This document shows, one piece after another, positions 37,209 through 45,844 of a stretch of 64,000 nucleotides of DNA. Source of the DNA: JAPOXR01 sp965116115 (GTDB lineage: Bacteria > Pseudomonadota > Alphaproteobacteria > Rhodobacterales > Rhodobacteraceae). A program made the translations under genes and the position numbers. The stretch lies in contig OZ220486.1 of NCBI GenBank assembly GCA_965116115.1, positions 992,001 through 1,056,000 on the forward strand, written 5' to 3'. The notes beneath the pieces were generated by a model. That model had not been told where the DNA came from. It did no database searches and worked only from the letters and a program-made list of their open reading frames with translations. Every line of letters starts with the position of its first letter. The first letter of the stretch is position 1.

Positions 37209-37430
37209 ATGAAGAAGTGTTTCACCGAACAACTTTGTATTCGGCTCGAAGATCACGGGCGGGCCGAGCCAGCGGAAATCGTCTCCTCCGGCCGGGGTTT
37301 GACCGAGCGGCGACAGGCGCATGTTCTTCTTCTCATGGACGGGAACCGGGAGAGCGGCGTGTGCGCCGATGCCGACACCGCCGATCGTGTCGGGACCGGA
37401 GGCCCTAAGGTTAAGAGCCGGATACTCTGA
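37209..37430 (+). pseudogene. IS630-type transposase, N-terminal fragment
   Basis: From ATG 37209 the peptide FTEQLCIRLEDHGRAEPAEI, GLTERRQAHVLLLMDGNRES and DADTADRVG resembles the helix-turn-helix head of IS630 transposases (RL...ER..L..L...G......RA.ILL.AD....D..IA...G). The stop at 37428-37430 ends it after 73 residues, before the DDE core. Confidence 0.5.
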
Positions 37431-37455
37431 TGCGGGTGCGTCAGTTTCTGCGGGG

Positions 37456-37485
37456 CGGGAGGGGATCGGTAATGATCCCCTCCCG
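37456..37485 (-). terminator. Strong hairpin downstream of the Panacea operon
   Basis: A perfect 12-bp stem (CGGGAGGGGATC / GATCCCCTCCCG) with a 6-nt loop lies directly after the minus-strand stop codon at 37490. There is no U-run, so it may act as a processing or stability element as well as a terminator. Confidence 0.6.
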
Positions 37486-37489
37486 GCAT

Positions 37490-37918
37490 TTATGTCATGC
37501 TGATGGTGCCCTTCGCAGCAGCCTCACTCAGTCTAGCCGCCGTATTTTTGTCACTTTCGTGGTATCCTCTGAAAGCCGCCACCAGAACTGCTATTGAAAT
37601 TGCCGACATGGTCACGATCGGTGTCAGGTAGGCCGTTACCTGCAGGGAAACTGGAAGTGTGGAACTTTCGACGAAAAAAAGCTTGCGCACGGCAATCGCC
37701 AAAAGCACTGTCATGCCCAGCAGAAGCAGGCTGCTGATTCCAATAGCTGTCCAACGAATCCTGTACATCTGTTTAGCACTGCGGATGCCAATTTCTCTGA
37801 ACTGATTCTCATGCTTCAACAACTGAAACTCGTGTTTCTCTTCAACCGAAGTCGTTCCAGTTATCAATGCATCTTGGCCGTGTGCACTGCTGTCAATGTT
37901 CGGTATTCTGGAACTCAT
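37490..37918 (-). CDS. Two-TM membrane protein, candidate toxin of a Panacea pair
   Basis: 142 residues. A charged N-terminal half (about 1-50, likely cytosolic, helical: EEKHEFQLLKHENQFREIG) precedes two transmembrane helices near residues 56-77 (AIGISSLLLLGMTVLLAIAV) and 92-114 (AYLTPIVTMSAISIAVLVAA), then a short polar tail. The start overlaps the stop of the Panacea gene by 4 bases (ATGA), so the two are coupled. Panacea antitoxins are known to pair with very different toxins including membrane-acting ones, which makes this protein the likely toxin. No homologous family is recognised by eye. Confidence 0.7.
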   Translation of the reverse strand: MSSRIPNIDSSAHGQDALITGTTSVEEKHEFQLLKHENQFREIGIRSAKQMYRIRWTAIGISSLLLLGMTVLLAIAVRKLFFVESSTLPVSLQVTAYLTPIVTMSAISIAVLVAAFRGYHESDKNTAARLSEAAAKGTISMT

Positions 37919-38376
37919 CCGGCCTGTTCAGCCTTCTGCCGCTTGCTGATATAGTGCAATTTGATCAGATCGTCCGGTATCCGGGTATACGTTCCTCCCA
38001 TTTTTACAGCAATTTGCCACGGGCCGTCCGGTATATGCGTGAGTTCCGACAAACGGAATGGAGACGTGCTGCCGTATATGCTGTACACCTGCTCAAGGAA
38101 GTCTTCGGTTTTGTCGTCGAACTCGGCGGGGTAATCCTTCAGAAGCTTCGTCGGCCGGATGCCCTGATCCCGGAATGCCTGGTAGACATCCGGGATGACA
38201 GGGCCATACTGCCACGCTTCAATCCTGTTTTTGAACAAAGGCTTATCATTCATCTCAAGATGCCAGCCATGCGCGATATAGGTAAGTTTCAGCACTGACA
38301 TGATTGTCAGGCGCCGGCCATCGCTTTCGGCGCGCCGGATGAACCAGTTCGCAATCTGCCGCGCATCATAGGTCAT
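37915..38376 (-). CDS. Panacea-domain (DUF4065, SocA-like) antitoxin
   Basis: 153 residues starting MTYDARQIANWFIRRAESDG. The hallmarks LTIMSVLKLTYIAHGWHLEM, PLFKNRIEAWQYGPVIPDVY and a C-terminal helical part identify DUF4065, first known from phage GepA and the Caulobacter SocA proteolytic adaptor and later generalised as the Panacea antitoxin domain. It is the first gene of a two-gene minus-strand operon. The sequence upstream (38377-38600) is AT-rich and divergent to the carboxypeptidase gene. Confidence 0.88.
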   Translation of the reverse strand: MTYDARQIANWFIRRAESDGRRLTIMSVLKLTYIAHGWHLEMNDKPLFKNRIEAWQYGPVIPDVYQAFRDQGIRPTKLLKDYPAEFDDKTEDFLEQVYSIYGSTSPFRLSELTHIPDGPWQIAVKMGGTYTRIPDDLIKLHYISKRQKAEQAG

Positions 38377-38608
38377 TGATGATTGTTCTCCTTAATCTAT
38401 ATATAAAATTTTCAATGCTGTTTTCAATCGGTATTTCAACGGGGAGGTTATCGCGCTGCCCCCGATTTTCCTTGGATTCATGACATGAATCAGTGCGGCA
38501 ATAAGTTTCAACCTTCGGAGTAAGGGTTATTTTCAGTCTTGGTATGATGCAGCGGGAATCCAGCCGGTCAGCGTCCGGCTGTCGGATGGAAATCAAGGGG
38601 GCGGAATT

Positions 38609-40093
38609 GTGAAAAGCGGTGAATCTCTGCTGGAACACTGGCGGAAGACGGCGGCGCTTGAGCAGCTTGCCGGACTGGCCGGCTGGGATCAGGAAACCAA
38701 AATGCCGTCTTCAGCAGCGCGGCAGCGGGCCGAGCAGATGGCCGCCATCGCCGAGGCTGTGCACGAACGCATGACATCGGATGAACTTGGTTCCCTGCTG
38801 GAACGCGCCGCCGGCGCCGCGACGGATCCTTTGAGCGGGGCCAGCCTCAGAATCATTGAGCGCAGGAGAAAACAGGCGCTGGCGGTGCCGGCGGATCTGG
38901 CGGCGTCGCTGGCGAAAGCGGCGTCGCTGGCCGTCAGCAAGTGGTCGGAAGCCAAGGACAAAGAGGATGTTTCCCTTTTTTTGCCGAGCCTTGCGGAAAT
39001 TGTCTCTCTCAAAAGGCAGGAGGCGGCGGAACTGGCTGAAGACGGGAACCGCTACGACGCGCTTCTGAGGAAATACGAGCCCGATGTTCCTGCGGAATGG
39101 GTGAAGGAGGTTTTTGCCCGGCTGCGTCGGGCTCTGGTCAGGCTGCGGGACGCGATCCCGGGATGCGGCCTGTCGCGTCCGCCCGCGGACTTCAGTTTCG
39201 CGAAAGAACAGCAGCTGCGGCTGGCGAAGGAGCTGGCGGGCGCATTCGGCTATGACTGGCAGCGCGGACGTCTGGATATATCAAAACACCCTTTCACATC
39301 CGGCGAATGGAACGACGTCCGAATCACCACGCGCGTCGATGAAACGAACATCTTTGACTGCCTGTATTCAACGATTCATGAAACCGGCCATGCGGTCTAC
39401 GAGCAGAATATCCGCCCGGAATATGCGATGATGCCGGTCGGGACAGGCGCGTCACTGGGAGTCCATGAAAGCCAGTCCCGTTTTTTCGAAAACCAGATCG
39501 GCCGCTCTGAAGCCTTCTGCCGGTGGCTGTTCCGCCGTCTGAGAAAAGAATTCGGCGATTTCGGCACAGCCGACGCGCGGGAATTTTACGAGCGCGGCAA
39601 CCGGATCGCTGACAACCATATCCGGACGGAATCCGATGAATTGCAGTATAATCTGCACATCATGCTCCGGCATGATTTGGAAATGCAGTTGATTTCGGGG
39701 GAGCTGGAAGTCCCGGACATTGAAGAGGCTTGGAACGAAAGATTCGAATCGGATTTCGGTTTCGCCGTGGATAAACCGTCCAACGGCATGCTTCAGGACA
39801 TTCACTGGGCAGGGGGGCATTTCGGTTATTTTCCCGCATACACGCTCGGCAACATTTACGGCGGCTGCCTGCACGCTGCCCTGAGGACGGACCTCCCCGA
39901 CCTTGATGAGTCGCTGGAGAACGGTGATCCGATGCCTGCCGTGGAGTGGATGCGGCTCAACGTGCACTGCTCCGGCGCGTGTTTTCAGCCGCTGGACATC
40001 ATCCGCAGGGCGACCGGCGATGAAGTCTCGGAAAAACCTCTGATTGATTATCTGCAAAGAAAATTCGGTGAAATTCACGGACTGAAGTTATAG
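38609..40093 (+). CDS. Carboxypeptidase Taq-type metallopeptidase (M32)
   Basis: 494 residues, the family length. Cytosolic zinc carboxypeptidase removing C-terminal residues from peptides. The HExxH motif is H257-E-T-G-H261 in TIHETGHAVYEQNI, followed by GVHESQSRFFENQIGRS with the third zinc ligand Glu, and the family segment NIYGGCLHAAL. Start is GTG at 38609 with a strong AGGGGGCGG region just upstream. A hairpin lies 20 bases after the stop. Stands alone. Confidence 0.95.
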   Translation: MKSGESLLEHWRKTAALEQLAGLAGWDQETKMPSSAARQRAEQMAAIAEAVHERMTSDELGSLLERAAGAATDPLSGASLRIIERRRKQALAVPADLAASLAKAASLAVSKWSEAKDKEDVSLFLPSLAEIVSLKRQEAAELAEDGNRYDALLRKYEPDVPAEWVKEVFARLRRALVRLRDAIPGCGLSRPPADFSFAKEQQLRLAKELAGAFGYDWQRGRLDISKHPFTSGEWNDVRITTRVDETNIFDCLYSTIHETGHAVYEQNIRPEYAMMPVGTGASLGVHESQSRFFENQIGRSEAFCRWLFRRLRKEFGDFGTADAREFYERGNRIADNHIRTESDELQYNLHIMLRHDLEMQLISGELEVPDIEEAWNERFESDFGFAVDKPSNGMLQDIHWAGGHFGYFPAYTLGNIYGGCLHAALRTDLPDLDESLENGDPMPAVEWMRLNVHCSGACFQPLDIIRRATGDEVSEKPLIDYLQRKFGEIHGLKL

Positions 40094-40520
40094 TCCGTGG
40101 AACCGGCTGCCGCTTCAGGCTTCGCGCCTGAAAAATCAGGCGGCATTCAGGTCGAATCCCCCGGCGTGCGCGCCGGCAGGATCCGCTGCCGGCGCGGCAG
40201 CGGCAATCCGTGTGCCGGAGAGGGCTGTTTCCGGCCTGGCCGTGTTGATGCCGGCGGATTTTACGGCCTGTATCCTGATGCCGGCATCCGCCGGCCCGAA
40301 AAGGCGCGCATTGACCGTGAACCTTTCAGCCGGCTTCACGCGCGGGCCGGAGCCTGCGGACCTTGCCGCCGAATCCCGGCTGCTGAAGATAAGGCAGGCG
40401 TCCGGCTGCCAGCGATGTCCGCATATTTTCCGAAAGCGGGAATGAGCCCGTCGCGCAGACCCGAATCACCTGCGCGGTCCTGCCCGCCGGCTGATCCGGT
40501 CATGCATTTCATAGTTGTAC
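40094..40520. other. Gene-free spacer
   Basis: About 430 bases of GC-rich sequence with scattered GCCGG repeats and no gene. The composition turns sharply AT-rich at about 40500, where the hipBA promoter region begins. Confidence 0.4.
40114..40132 (+). terminator. Hairpin after the M32 gene
   Basis: TTCAGGC-TTCGC-GCCTGAA, 7-bp stem starting 20 bases after the stop. It is followed by A rather than T, so it is only a possible terminator. Confidence 0.3.
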
Positions 40521-40525
40521 GGGCG

Positions 40526-40591
40526 TTGTTTAATAGGCCATAGATGTATTATATAATACACATGAAATCCATACAGTGCTTATTTTATAAG
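40526..40591 (+). promoter_or_regulatory. hipBA promoter/operator region with two palindromes
   Basis: A perfect 16-bp palindrome TGTATTATATAATACA at 40545-40560 includes a TATAAT (40552-40557). A second imperfect palindrome, CTTAT-TTT-ATAAG, lies at 40579-40591, 8 bases before the hipB ATG. TTGTTT at 40526 is a possible -35, although the spacing (18-20) is not ideal. HipB-type proteins repress their own operon by binding inverted repeats over the promoter, so these are likely operators. Confidence 0.6.
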
Positions 40592-40598
40592 ACAATCT

Positions 40599-40934
40599 AT
40601 GAAATCACAATCGACCAGAGCACTTCCGCGGACGGCGCGCCGGGCCCTTTTTAAACTCGGCGGGGACATTGCCGTCGCGCGTAAAAAACGCCGGTTCTCC
40701 ACTGTTTCGATGGCTGAAAGGGCATTCGTAAGCCGCAGCACCTATGCGAAGATAGAGAAGGGCGATCCGACCGTCGCGATCGGTTCCTATGTCACTGTGC
40801 TGGCGATCCTGGGACTGGCTGACGGCATCGGGCAGCTGGCCGACCGCAGAAATGACGCCTTGGGGCTGGATATTGAAGAAGACCGGCTGCCGCAGCGGAT
40901 TGTTCCGCACCGCCGCAAGCGCGGACCGGCATGA
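40599..40934 (+). CDS. hipB: HipB-like XRE antitoxin/repressor
   Basis: 111 residues. The HTH is in VARKKRRFSTVSMAERAFVS followed by RSTYAKIEKGDPTVAIGSY, an XRE recognition pattern shared with HipB. An alanine/leucine-rich helix (LAILGLADGIGQLA) and a basic tail follow. It should neutralise HipA and repress the operon through the palindromes just upstream. Its stop overlaps the hipA start by 4 bases (ATGA). Confidence 0.88.
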   Translation: MKSQSTRALPRTARRALFKLGGDIAVARKKRRFSTVSMAERAFVSRSTYAKIEKGDPTVAIGSYVTVLAILGLADGIGQLADRRNDALGLDIEEDRLPQRIVPHRRKRGPA

Positions 40935-42157
40935 ACGAGACCATTGAAATTCATATCGATCACGGCGGTGAAACCCGGCTCGTCGGCTATTGCCGCTATG
41001 TGGCCAAGGCACGGAAGCGAAGTTCTGTTTTCACCTATGCGGACGGCTGGCTCGGCTATGGCGGAGCCTTTCCCCTTGATCCGGCCAATCTGCCGCTCGG
41101 ACCTGATCCGGTATACGTCAATTCGGAAAAATCCGCCTTGCCCGGCGCATTGCGCGACGCCGCCCCCGATCGGTGGGGGCGGCAGCTCATCCGGCGCATA
41201 TTCCGCAAGTCCGGTGAAATCCGCAGCCTGTCGGAAGTCGATTATCTGCTGGCGGTCAGTGATCGTACCCGGATCGGCGCGCTTCGGTATAAGCGCGGTG
41301 GCGAACCGGATTTCGATCACGGCAAAGGCCGTTGCCGCGTGCCGCCGCTGATCCGGCTCCCGGCTTTGTTGAACGCGGCTGAGGCGGTGCAGGGCAACAC
41401 TGAGACAGCGGATGATCTGAAGCTGTTGCTGAACGAAGGCTCGCCGCTTGGCGGCGCCCGGCCGAAATCGGCGGTCGTCGACAAGGACGGAACTTTAACG
41501 ATAGCCAAGTTCCCGAAGCAGGATGATGACCGCAGCATTCCGCACGGGGAAGTGTTGGCGCTCTCCCTGGCCGGACGGGCAGGGGTGAACGCGGCCCGCG
41601 GCCGGCTCCAGGCCGTCGCCGGGCGGCCGGTTGCCTTGATCCGGCGATTTGACCGGGACGGCGAGCGGCGCATCCCGTTTCTGTCGGCCATGAGCCTTCT
41701 GGGCCTCAATGACGGCGACTCGGCGACCTATACCGACATTGCCGAGTGCATTCGGATGTATTCGGGATCACCGATCGAAGACTTGCGCGAACTCTGGCGC
41801 AGAGTCGTATTCAGCGTGATGATCGGCAATCTTGACGATCATTTGCGCAATCACGGCTTCCTCTATGACGGCGACGGAAGATGGCGGCTCTCGCCCGCTT
41901 ATGACCTCAATCCGGTGCCGCTTGAGGAAAAGGCGCGTGAGTTGACGACTTGGATCTCCGAAGAAGGTCCGGAAGCTGATCTTGATCTGGCGCGCCGCGC
42001 CGCGCCTTATTTCGCGGTGAAAAATGACGATGCGGCACGGATCATCGGCGAGGCGGCCCGGGGACTCGCCGGCTGGCGCGGCTTGGCGCGCCGGCTCGGC
42101 ATGAGCGCTGCAGATATCGCTGTTTACTCGACGGCCATTTCAAATATGGGTGATTGA
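40931..42157 (+). CDS. hipA: HipA-like serine/threonine kinase toxin
   Basis: 408 residues. The N-terminal HipA subdomain is followed by the kinase core: SPLGGARPKSAVVDKDGTLT (nucleotide-binding, Gly-rich loop), PHGEVLALSLAGRAGVNAAR, the catalytic segment GNLDDHLRNHGFL near residue 300 (Asp and Asn of the HipA catalytic loop, usually NTDRHxKN) and the metal-binding Asp in LSPAYDLNPVP near residue 322. HipA kinases phosphorylate aminoacyl-tRNA synthetases such as GltX and halt growth. It is intact and coupled to hipB. A lysyl-tRNA synthetase gene begins about 200 bases downstream, probably by chance. Confidence 0.92.
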   Translation: MNETIEIHIDHGGETRLVGYCRYVAKARKRSSVFTYADGWLGYGGAFPLDPANLPLGPDPVYVNSEKSALPGALRDAAPDRWGRQLIRRIFRKSGEIRSLSEVDYLLAVSDRTRIGALRYKRGGEPDFDHGKGRCRVPPLIRLPALLNAAEAVQGNTETADDLKLLLNEGSPLGGARPKSAVVDKDGTLTIAKFPKQDDDRSIPHGEVLALSLAGRAGVNAARGRLQAVAGRPVALIRRFDRDGERRIPFLSAMSLLGLNDGDSATYTDIAECIRMYSGSPIEDLRELWRRVVFSVMIGNLDDHLRNHGFLYDGDGRWRLSPAYDLNPVPLEEKARELTTWISEEGPEADLDLARRAAPYFAVKNDDAARIIGEAARGLAGWRGLARRLGMSAADIAVYSTAISNMGD

Positions 42158-42359
42158 CGCAGACCCGTCCGAATTCGCAGCCCTGTGAGCGGGTGGCGGT
42201 CGCAAGGAAATCCGGTGCGCGGACTGCCGTTGACGCCCTTTCCGCGCACTGCTGTTCCTGCAGCGGCAGGCAACGCAGACTCGGGCGGTATCCGGTTGAC
42301 GCAGATTTCAGGCGGAAATAGAGTGCGGACTTGGGTTTCCCGGCGGACAGGCAGCAGCA

Positions 42360-44252
42360 ATGGCCGATTTGGCTGAAGCAGCGATGAATTCGAAGGCTTG
42401 GCCGTTCCAAGAGGCCCGGCAGCTTCTCAAACGCGTTGAGAAATCAGGCGGCGGCAACGACCGCGTTGTGTTTCAAACGGGATTCGGGCCGTCCGGGCTG
42501 CCGCATATCGGGACGTTCGGAGAAGTCTCCCGCACGTCCATGGTGCGGTATGCGTTCGAGACGATATCCGGGCGGCCGACGAAGCTGATCTGTTTTTCAG
42601 ACGACATGGACGGGCTCCGGAAGGTGCCGGAAAACGTTCCGGACAGGGACGTCATGCGGGAAGATCTGGATCTGCCGTTGTGCAGAGTCCGGGATCCGTT
42701 CGGAACGCACGAGAGCTTTGCCGCGCACAACAATGCCAAACTCCGTTCATTTCTGGACCGTTTCGGGTTTGATTATGACTTCCTGTCTTCAGCGGAATGT
42801 TACCGGCAGGGGCTGTTTGATGACATGCTCCTCAGAATTCTTGAGCGGTTTGACGACGTGATGGCAGTCATGCTGCCCACATTGGGCGGCGTGGTGAGTG
42901 AGCGCGCGGAAAGCTATTCGCCTTTCCTGCCGGTCAGCCCGAAATCCGGCCGGGTTCTGCAGGTTCCGACGCTGGAGAGGAATCCCTCAAAAGGGACGAT
43001 CGTCTATGAGGAGCCGGACGGGGAACGGATTGAGGTTTCCGTGCTGGGCGGACATGTCAAGCTTCAATGGAAGCCTGACTGGGCGATGCGCTGGATGGCC
43101 CTGAATGTTGATTACGAGATGTATGGCAAGGATCTGATCCCGTCAGCTGAGGTCGGCGGACAAATTTGCCGCGTTCTGGGCGGCCGGCCGCCGGCCGGCA
43201 TGGCCTATGAGCTGTTTCTGGACGAAGACGGGCAAAAGATCTCAAAATCAAAAGGCACAGGCGGCGTGATTGTTGACGAATGGCTGGATTGCGCGGCGGC
43301 TGAGAGTCTTTCCTTCTTCATGTTTCAGAAGCCAAAAACCGCCAAACGCCTGTTCGCCGAGGTCATTCCAAAAGCGGTGGATGATTATCACCGGCATCTG
43401 AGGGCCTTTCCGGGCCAGGATGAGGCGGCGCGGCTGAGCAATCCCGTCTGGCATGTCCATCGCGGAAATCCGCCCGAATCCACGATGTCCGTATCGTATT
43501 CCATGCTGCTGAATCTCGCTTCGGCTGCTTCTGCCGAGCATGACGGAACTCTTTGGGGATTCATCCGCAAATACGAACCCGTCGCCTCGCCCGAAGCCAA
43601 TCCTGACCTGGCCGCCGCCGCGGAGGGCGCGGTCAGATATTTCCAGAGATGGGTATTCCCCAAGCGGGAATTCAGGGTTCCTGATTCGAGACAGCAGGCC
43701 GCATTGTTTGAACTGCAGTGCCGTCTTTGGTTCTGGGCAGGCGGCGCCGACGCCGAAACGATACAGAGCGTAATTTACGCGGTCGGCAGGAAACACCGGT
43801 TTGAACCGATGAAAGACTGGTTCAGGACGATTTACGAAGTCCTGTTCGGATCCAGCCAAGGGCCGCGGATGGGCGGGTTTACAGCCGTCTACGGCATTCA
43901 GGAAACGGCGGAATTGATCGCGCGGCGCCTGACCGCCGCCGCCCCCGAGGAACCTGTCGATGAATCCGGACTTGCTCTGCCCGCGCTGTTGTATTTAGGT
44001 GCCCAGACGGACGGATGCGCAAGCGCCGGGGAACTCGGAAAAGAACTGAAGAAGGCGCTGGCGCCGGAACTTGGTGATGAAAGCGCCTCGGCGCCGCAGG
44101 CGGGATCAGAAACCGGGGTTTTGGTTGACAGTTTCATTTCGCACAGAGACGCGCGATTCGGGATATGCGGACAAGGGCTTGCTGAATGTTCTGATGAAAG
44201 CCTTGAATTGCGGATTACAGACGCGGGGCGGCGGTATATCGGCCTCGGGTAA
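42360..44252 (+). CDS. lysK: Lysyl-tRNA synthetase, class I, with C-terminal extension
   Basis: 630 residues. The class I signature HIGH appears as PHIGTF (about residues 48-53) and KMSKS as KISKSKG (about 292-298). Family segments include FQTGFGPSGLPHIGTFGEVS, LICFSDDMDGLRKVP and FELFLDEDG-like YELFLDEDGQ. Class I LysRS is usual in archaea and alphaproteobacteria and supports the taxonomic call. The usual protein ends near residue 525 (GGFTAVYGIQETAELIARRL). About 105 further residues follow with no recognised domain (ALPALLYLGAQTDGCASAGE, VDSFISHRDARFGICGQG). It is preceded by hipBA but has its own spacer. Confidence 0.93.
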   Translation: MADLAEAAMNSKAWPFQEARQLLKRVEKSGGGNDRVVFQTGFGPSGLPHIGTFGEVSRTSMVRYAFETISGRPTKLICFSDDMDGLRKVPENVPDRDVMREDLDLPLCRVRDPFGTHESFAAHNNAKLRSFLDRFGFDYDFLSSAECYRQGLFDDMLLRILERFDDVMAVMLPTLGGVVSERAESYSPFLPVSPKSGRVLQVPTLERNPSKGTIVYEEPDGERIEVSVLGGHVKLQWKPDWAMRWMALNVDYEMYGKDLIPSAEVGGQICRVLGGRPPAGMAYELFLDEDGQKISKSKGTGGVIVDEWLDCAAAESLSFFMFQKPKTAKRLFAEVIPKAVDDYHRHLRAFPGQDEAARLSNPVWHVHRGNPPESTMSVSYSMLLNLASAASAEHDGTLWGFIRKYEPVASPEANPDLAAAAEGAVRYFQRWVFPKREFRVPDSRQQAALFELQCRLWFWAGGADAETIQSVIYAVGRKHRFEPMKDWFRTIYEVLFGSSQGPRMGGFTAVYGIQETAELIARRLTAAAPEEPVDESGLALPALLYLGAQTDGCASAGELGKELKKALAPELGDESASAPQAGSETGVLVDSFISHRDARFGICGQGLAECSDESLELRITDAGRRYIGLG

Positions 44253-44333
44253 ATTCAGGCATGTTCCGCAGACTCGTCAGATCGTGAGACCGCACGGCAA
44301 TTGGGATGGATTCAGGGCCTGATCTGCTGCGGC

Positions 44334-44429
44334 ATGATCCCGACAGAGAGGCTGTCGGCTGACCCCGATGATGCGTTTCATAATTTCATGGGCGTTCCCT
44401 TGCCTGAAGACGACGCAGTAGGAGAGTAA
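44334..44429 (+). pseudogene. Short remnant upstream of the unknown gene
   Basis: ATG at 44334 starts MIPTERLSADPDDAFHNFMG and the frame ends TAA at 44427-44429, overlapping the next ATG as TAATG. The overlap suggests this is the surviving 3' end of a partner gene whose 5' part has been lost. Confidence 0.35.
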
Positions 44430-45064
44430 TGCCGTCTGAACAAGCAGAGGCCGGACAAGCGGGAAGGCTGGAAAGTTTACGGATTGTGGATTTGAATAAC
44501 CTTGGAATCTACGGAAACGGAGTCATTGGAATCGATGATGGCGGCACTGTTCCTACGATCAACTGGTATTCGAAACGCCATCCGTCGCACGGTCATGGCA
44601 GGAACGATTCAACAGTGCTACTCCCGCAAGGATTCGACAACGCGGCGGACGTTTCCAGCGGACCGTCGAAGGAACGTGAGTTTGAGAAATCTCCTGCCAG
44701 GGAACGAAGAGATTTCGACTCCTATAGATCGCGAATCGAATATCTGCGAAGCGAAGCTGTGCATGATGGCTGTGAGTTGAACCGGGATTCTGAAACGAGC
44801 TTCAAGGAATTTGTTCTCTCCACCTTCGATCTTCGAAAAGGCAGTCTGGTACTGATGGATAACGGCAACATCCGCGCGATTTGGAAAGATGCGCAGGGGT
44901 TCCGCCTCGGATTGCAGTTTCTTGGCGGCGGGGTGATACAGTATGTGATCTTCAGGCGGCGCAAGGCCGGGCAACAGATTTCCCGTGTTGCCGGCCGAGA
45001 TTCTCCTGAGGGCGTATTGCGACAGATCGATGCCTTCGATTTGGGCATGCTGCTCTACGAATGA
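44429..45064 (+). CDS. Conserved-looking unknown protein, 211 residues
   Basis: Not recognised. The N-terminal 65 residues (IVDLNNLGIYGNGVIGIDDG) are followed by a low-complexity charged linker. The C-terminal half, SLVLMDNGNIRAIWKDAQGF then RLGLQFLGGGVIQYVIFRRR, has the look of a small beta-barrel or nucleotide-associated domain and ends AFDLGMLLYE. No signal or membrane segment. Coupled by TAATG to the remnant in front. In my reading the C-terminal motif recurs in two-gene modules of proteobacteria, but I cannot name the family. Confidence 0.65.
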   Translation: MPSEQAEAGQAGRLESLRIVDLNNLGIYGNGVIGIDDGGTVPTINWYSKRHPSHGHGRNDSTVLLPQGFDNAADVSSGPSKEREFEKSPARERRDFDSYRSRIEYLRSEAVHDGCELNRDSETSFKEFVLSTFDLRKGSLVLMDNGNIRAIWKDAQGFRLGLQFLGGGVIQYVIFRRRKAGQQISRVAGRDSPEGVLRQIDAFDLGMLLYE

Positions 45065-45520
45065 AGGGCGGTGATTTGCCTGCGGATGACCATGTCATCG
45101 AAATGTTCATAGATCGCAGCGGCCTCGCGCCGGCGGTGTTCGAGAAATCGGCCGGCAGTGGTGAGACCCATGCAATTCATCACGTCCTGCGATGCCCAAA
45201 TATGGCGGAAGTCATGGATGCGGAACCCTGAGCGGGCAGAGCCGCGCCGACGTAATGTCGTCAAAGAAAATCCGCTCTCGGCAGCGCATCGGCCAGTCTC
45301 GCCGCTTCCGGCCTGAGCCAGACGGTGCTGGGGGTGGGGGCGGTTTTCAGTTTTCGATACGCGCGCTTGCGCGGTGCGCACCAAGCTCGCCGACTTCACC
45401 CCGCTTGAGGCCGACGATTTCCGAGAGTCGTCATGCGCCGGTGAACATCAGCAGCCTTATCACCGCCCGCCTCCACGGGCCTTCAATGCCAACGACCAAT
45501 TCGTTCTGCATCATTTGCTT
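45055..45520 (-). pseudogene. Tyrosine recombinase (integrase) relic
   Basis: Minus-strand pieces are AVIRLLMFTGARMTTLGNRR, the first catalytic-Arg region (R-(L)-E-(I/A) turn of phage-type integrases). After stops and shifts comes RIHDFRHIWASQDVMNCMGL (HxxR box as HDFRH, then ASQ), with GRFLEHRRREAAAIYEHFDD carrying the last His and the nucleophilic Tyr. The parts are in the right order but in different frames. A dead integrase may mark a former island edge. No att repeat was found. Confidence 0.65.
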
Positions 45521-45560
45521 ATTGTGTCGCTTATCCCGGCCAATTGCGGACAGGCTGCGT

Positions 45561-45842
45561 CTACCCGTATCTGCCATCTCCCCAGAGGCCGAAGAAATCA
45601 ATGTCTTCAATGGAGATGATTCCGGACCATATGGCAGCGGCGACCGGCAGCCAGATGACCGCGGCGACAAAAGTCGTCCATTTCAGTTTCGTTTTCAGCT
45701 GCGGGTTGGAGGGGGCCGAGGGAGGTGTTCCTCGCACCACATCGCCGCTTTCGCTTTGAGAGCGGACTCTGATCGGCAGCATCACGAAAAGGCACAGGAA
45801 CCAGATGACCGCGTACAGGACCAGAGCTGACGAAACCGCCAT
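45561..45842 (-). CDS. DUF1467-family small membrane protein
   Basis: 93 residues with two transmembrane helices: ALVLYAVIWFLCLFVMLPIR and TTFVAAVIWLPVAAAIWSGI. The loop GDVVRGTPPSAPSNPQLKTK is the DUF1467 signature (VRSQ.E.G.VV.GT...AP..P.L). Lies directly after the epimerase gene (2 bases), as often seen in alphaproteobacteria. Function unknown. Confidence 0.88.
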   Translation of the reverse strand: MAVSSALVLYAVIWFLCLFVMLPIRVRSQSESGDVVRGTPPSAPSNPQLKTKLKWTTFVAAVIWLPVAAAIWSGIISIEDIDFFGLWGDGRYG

Positions 45843-45844
45843 TG

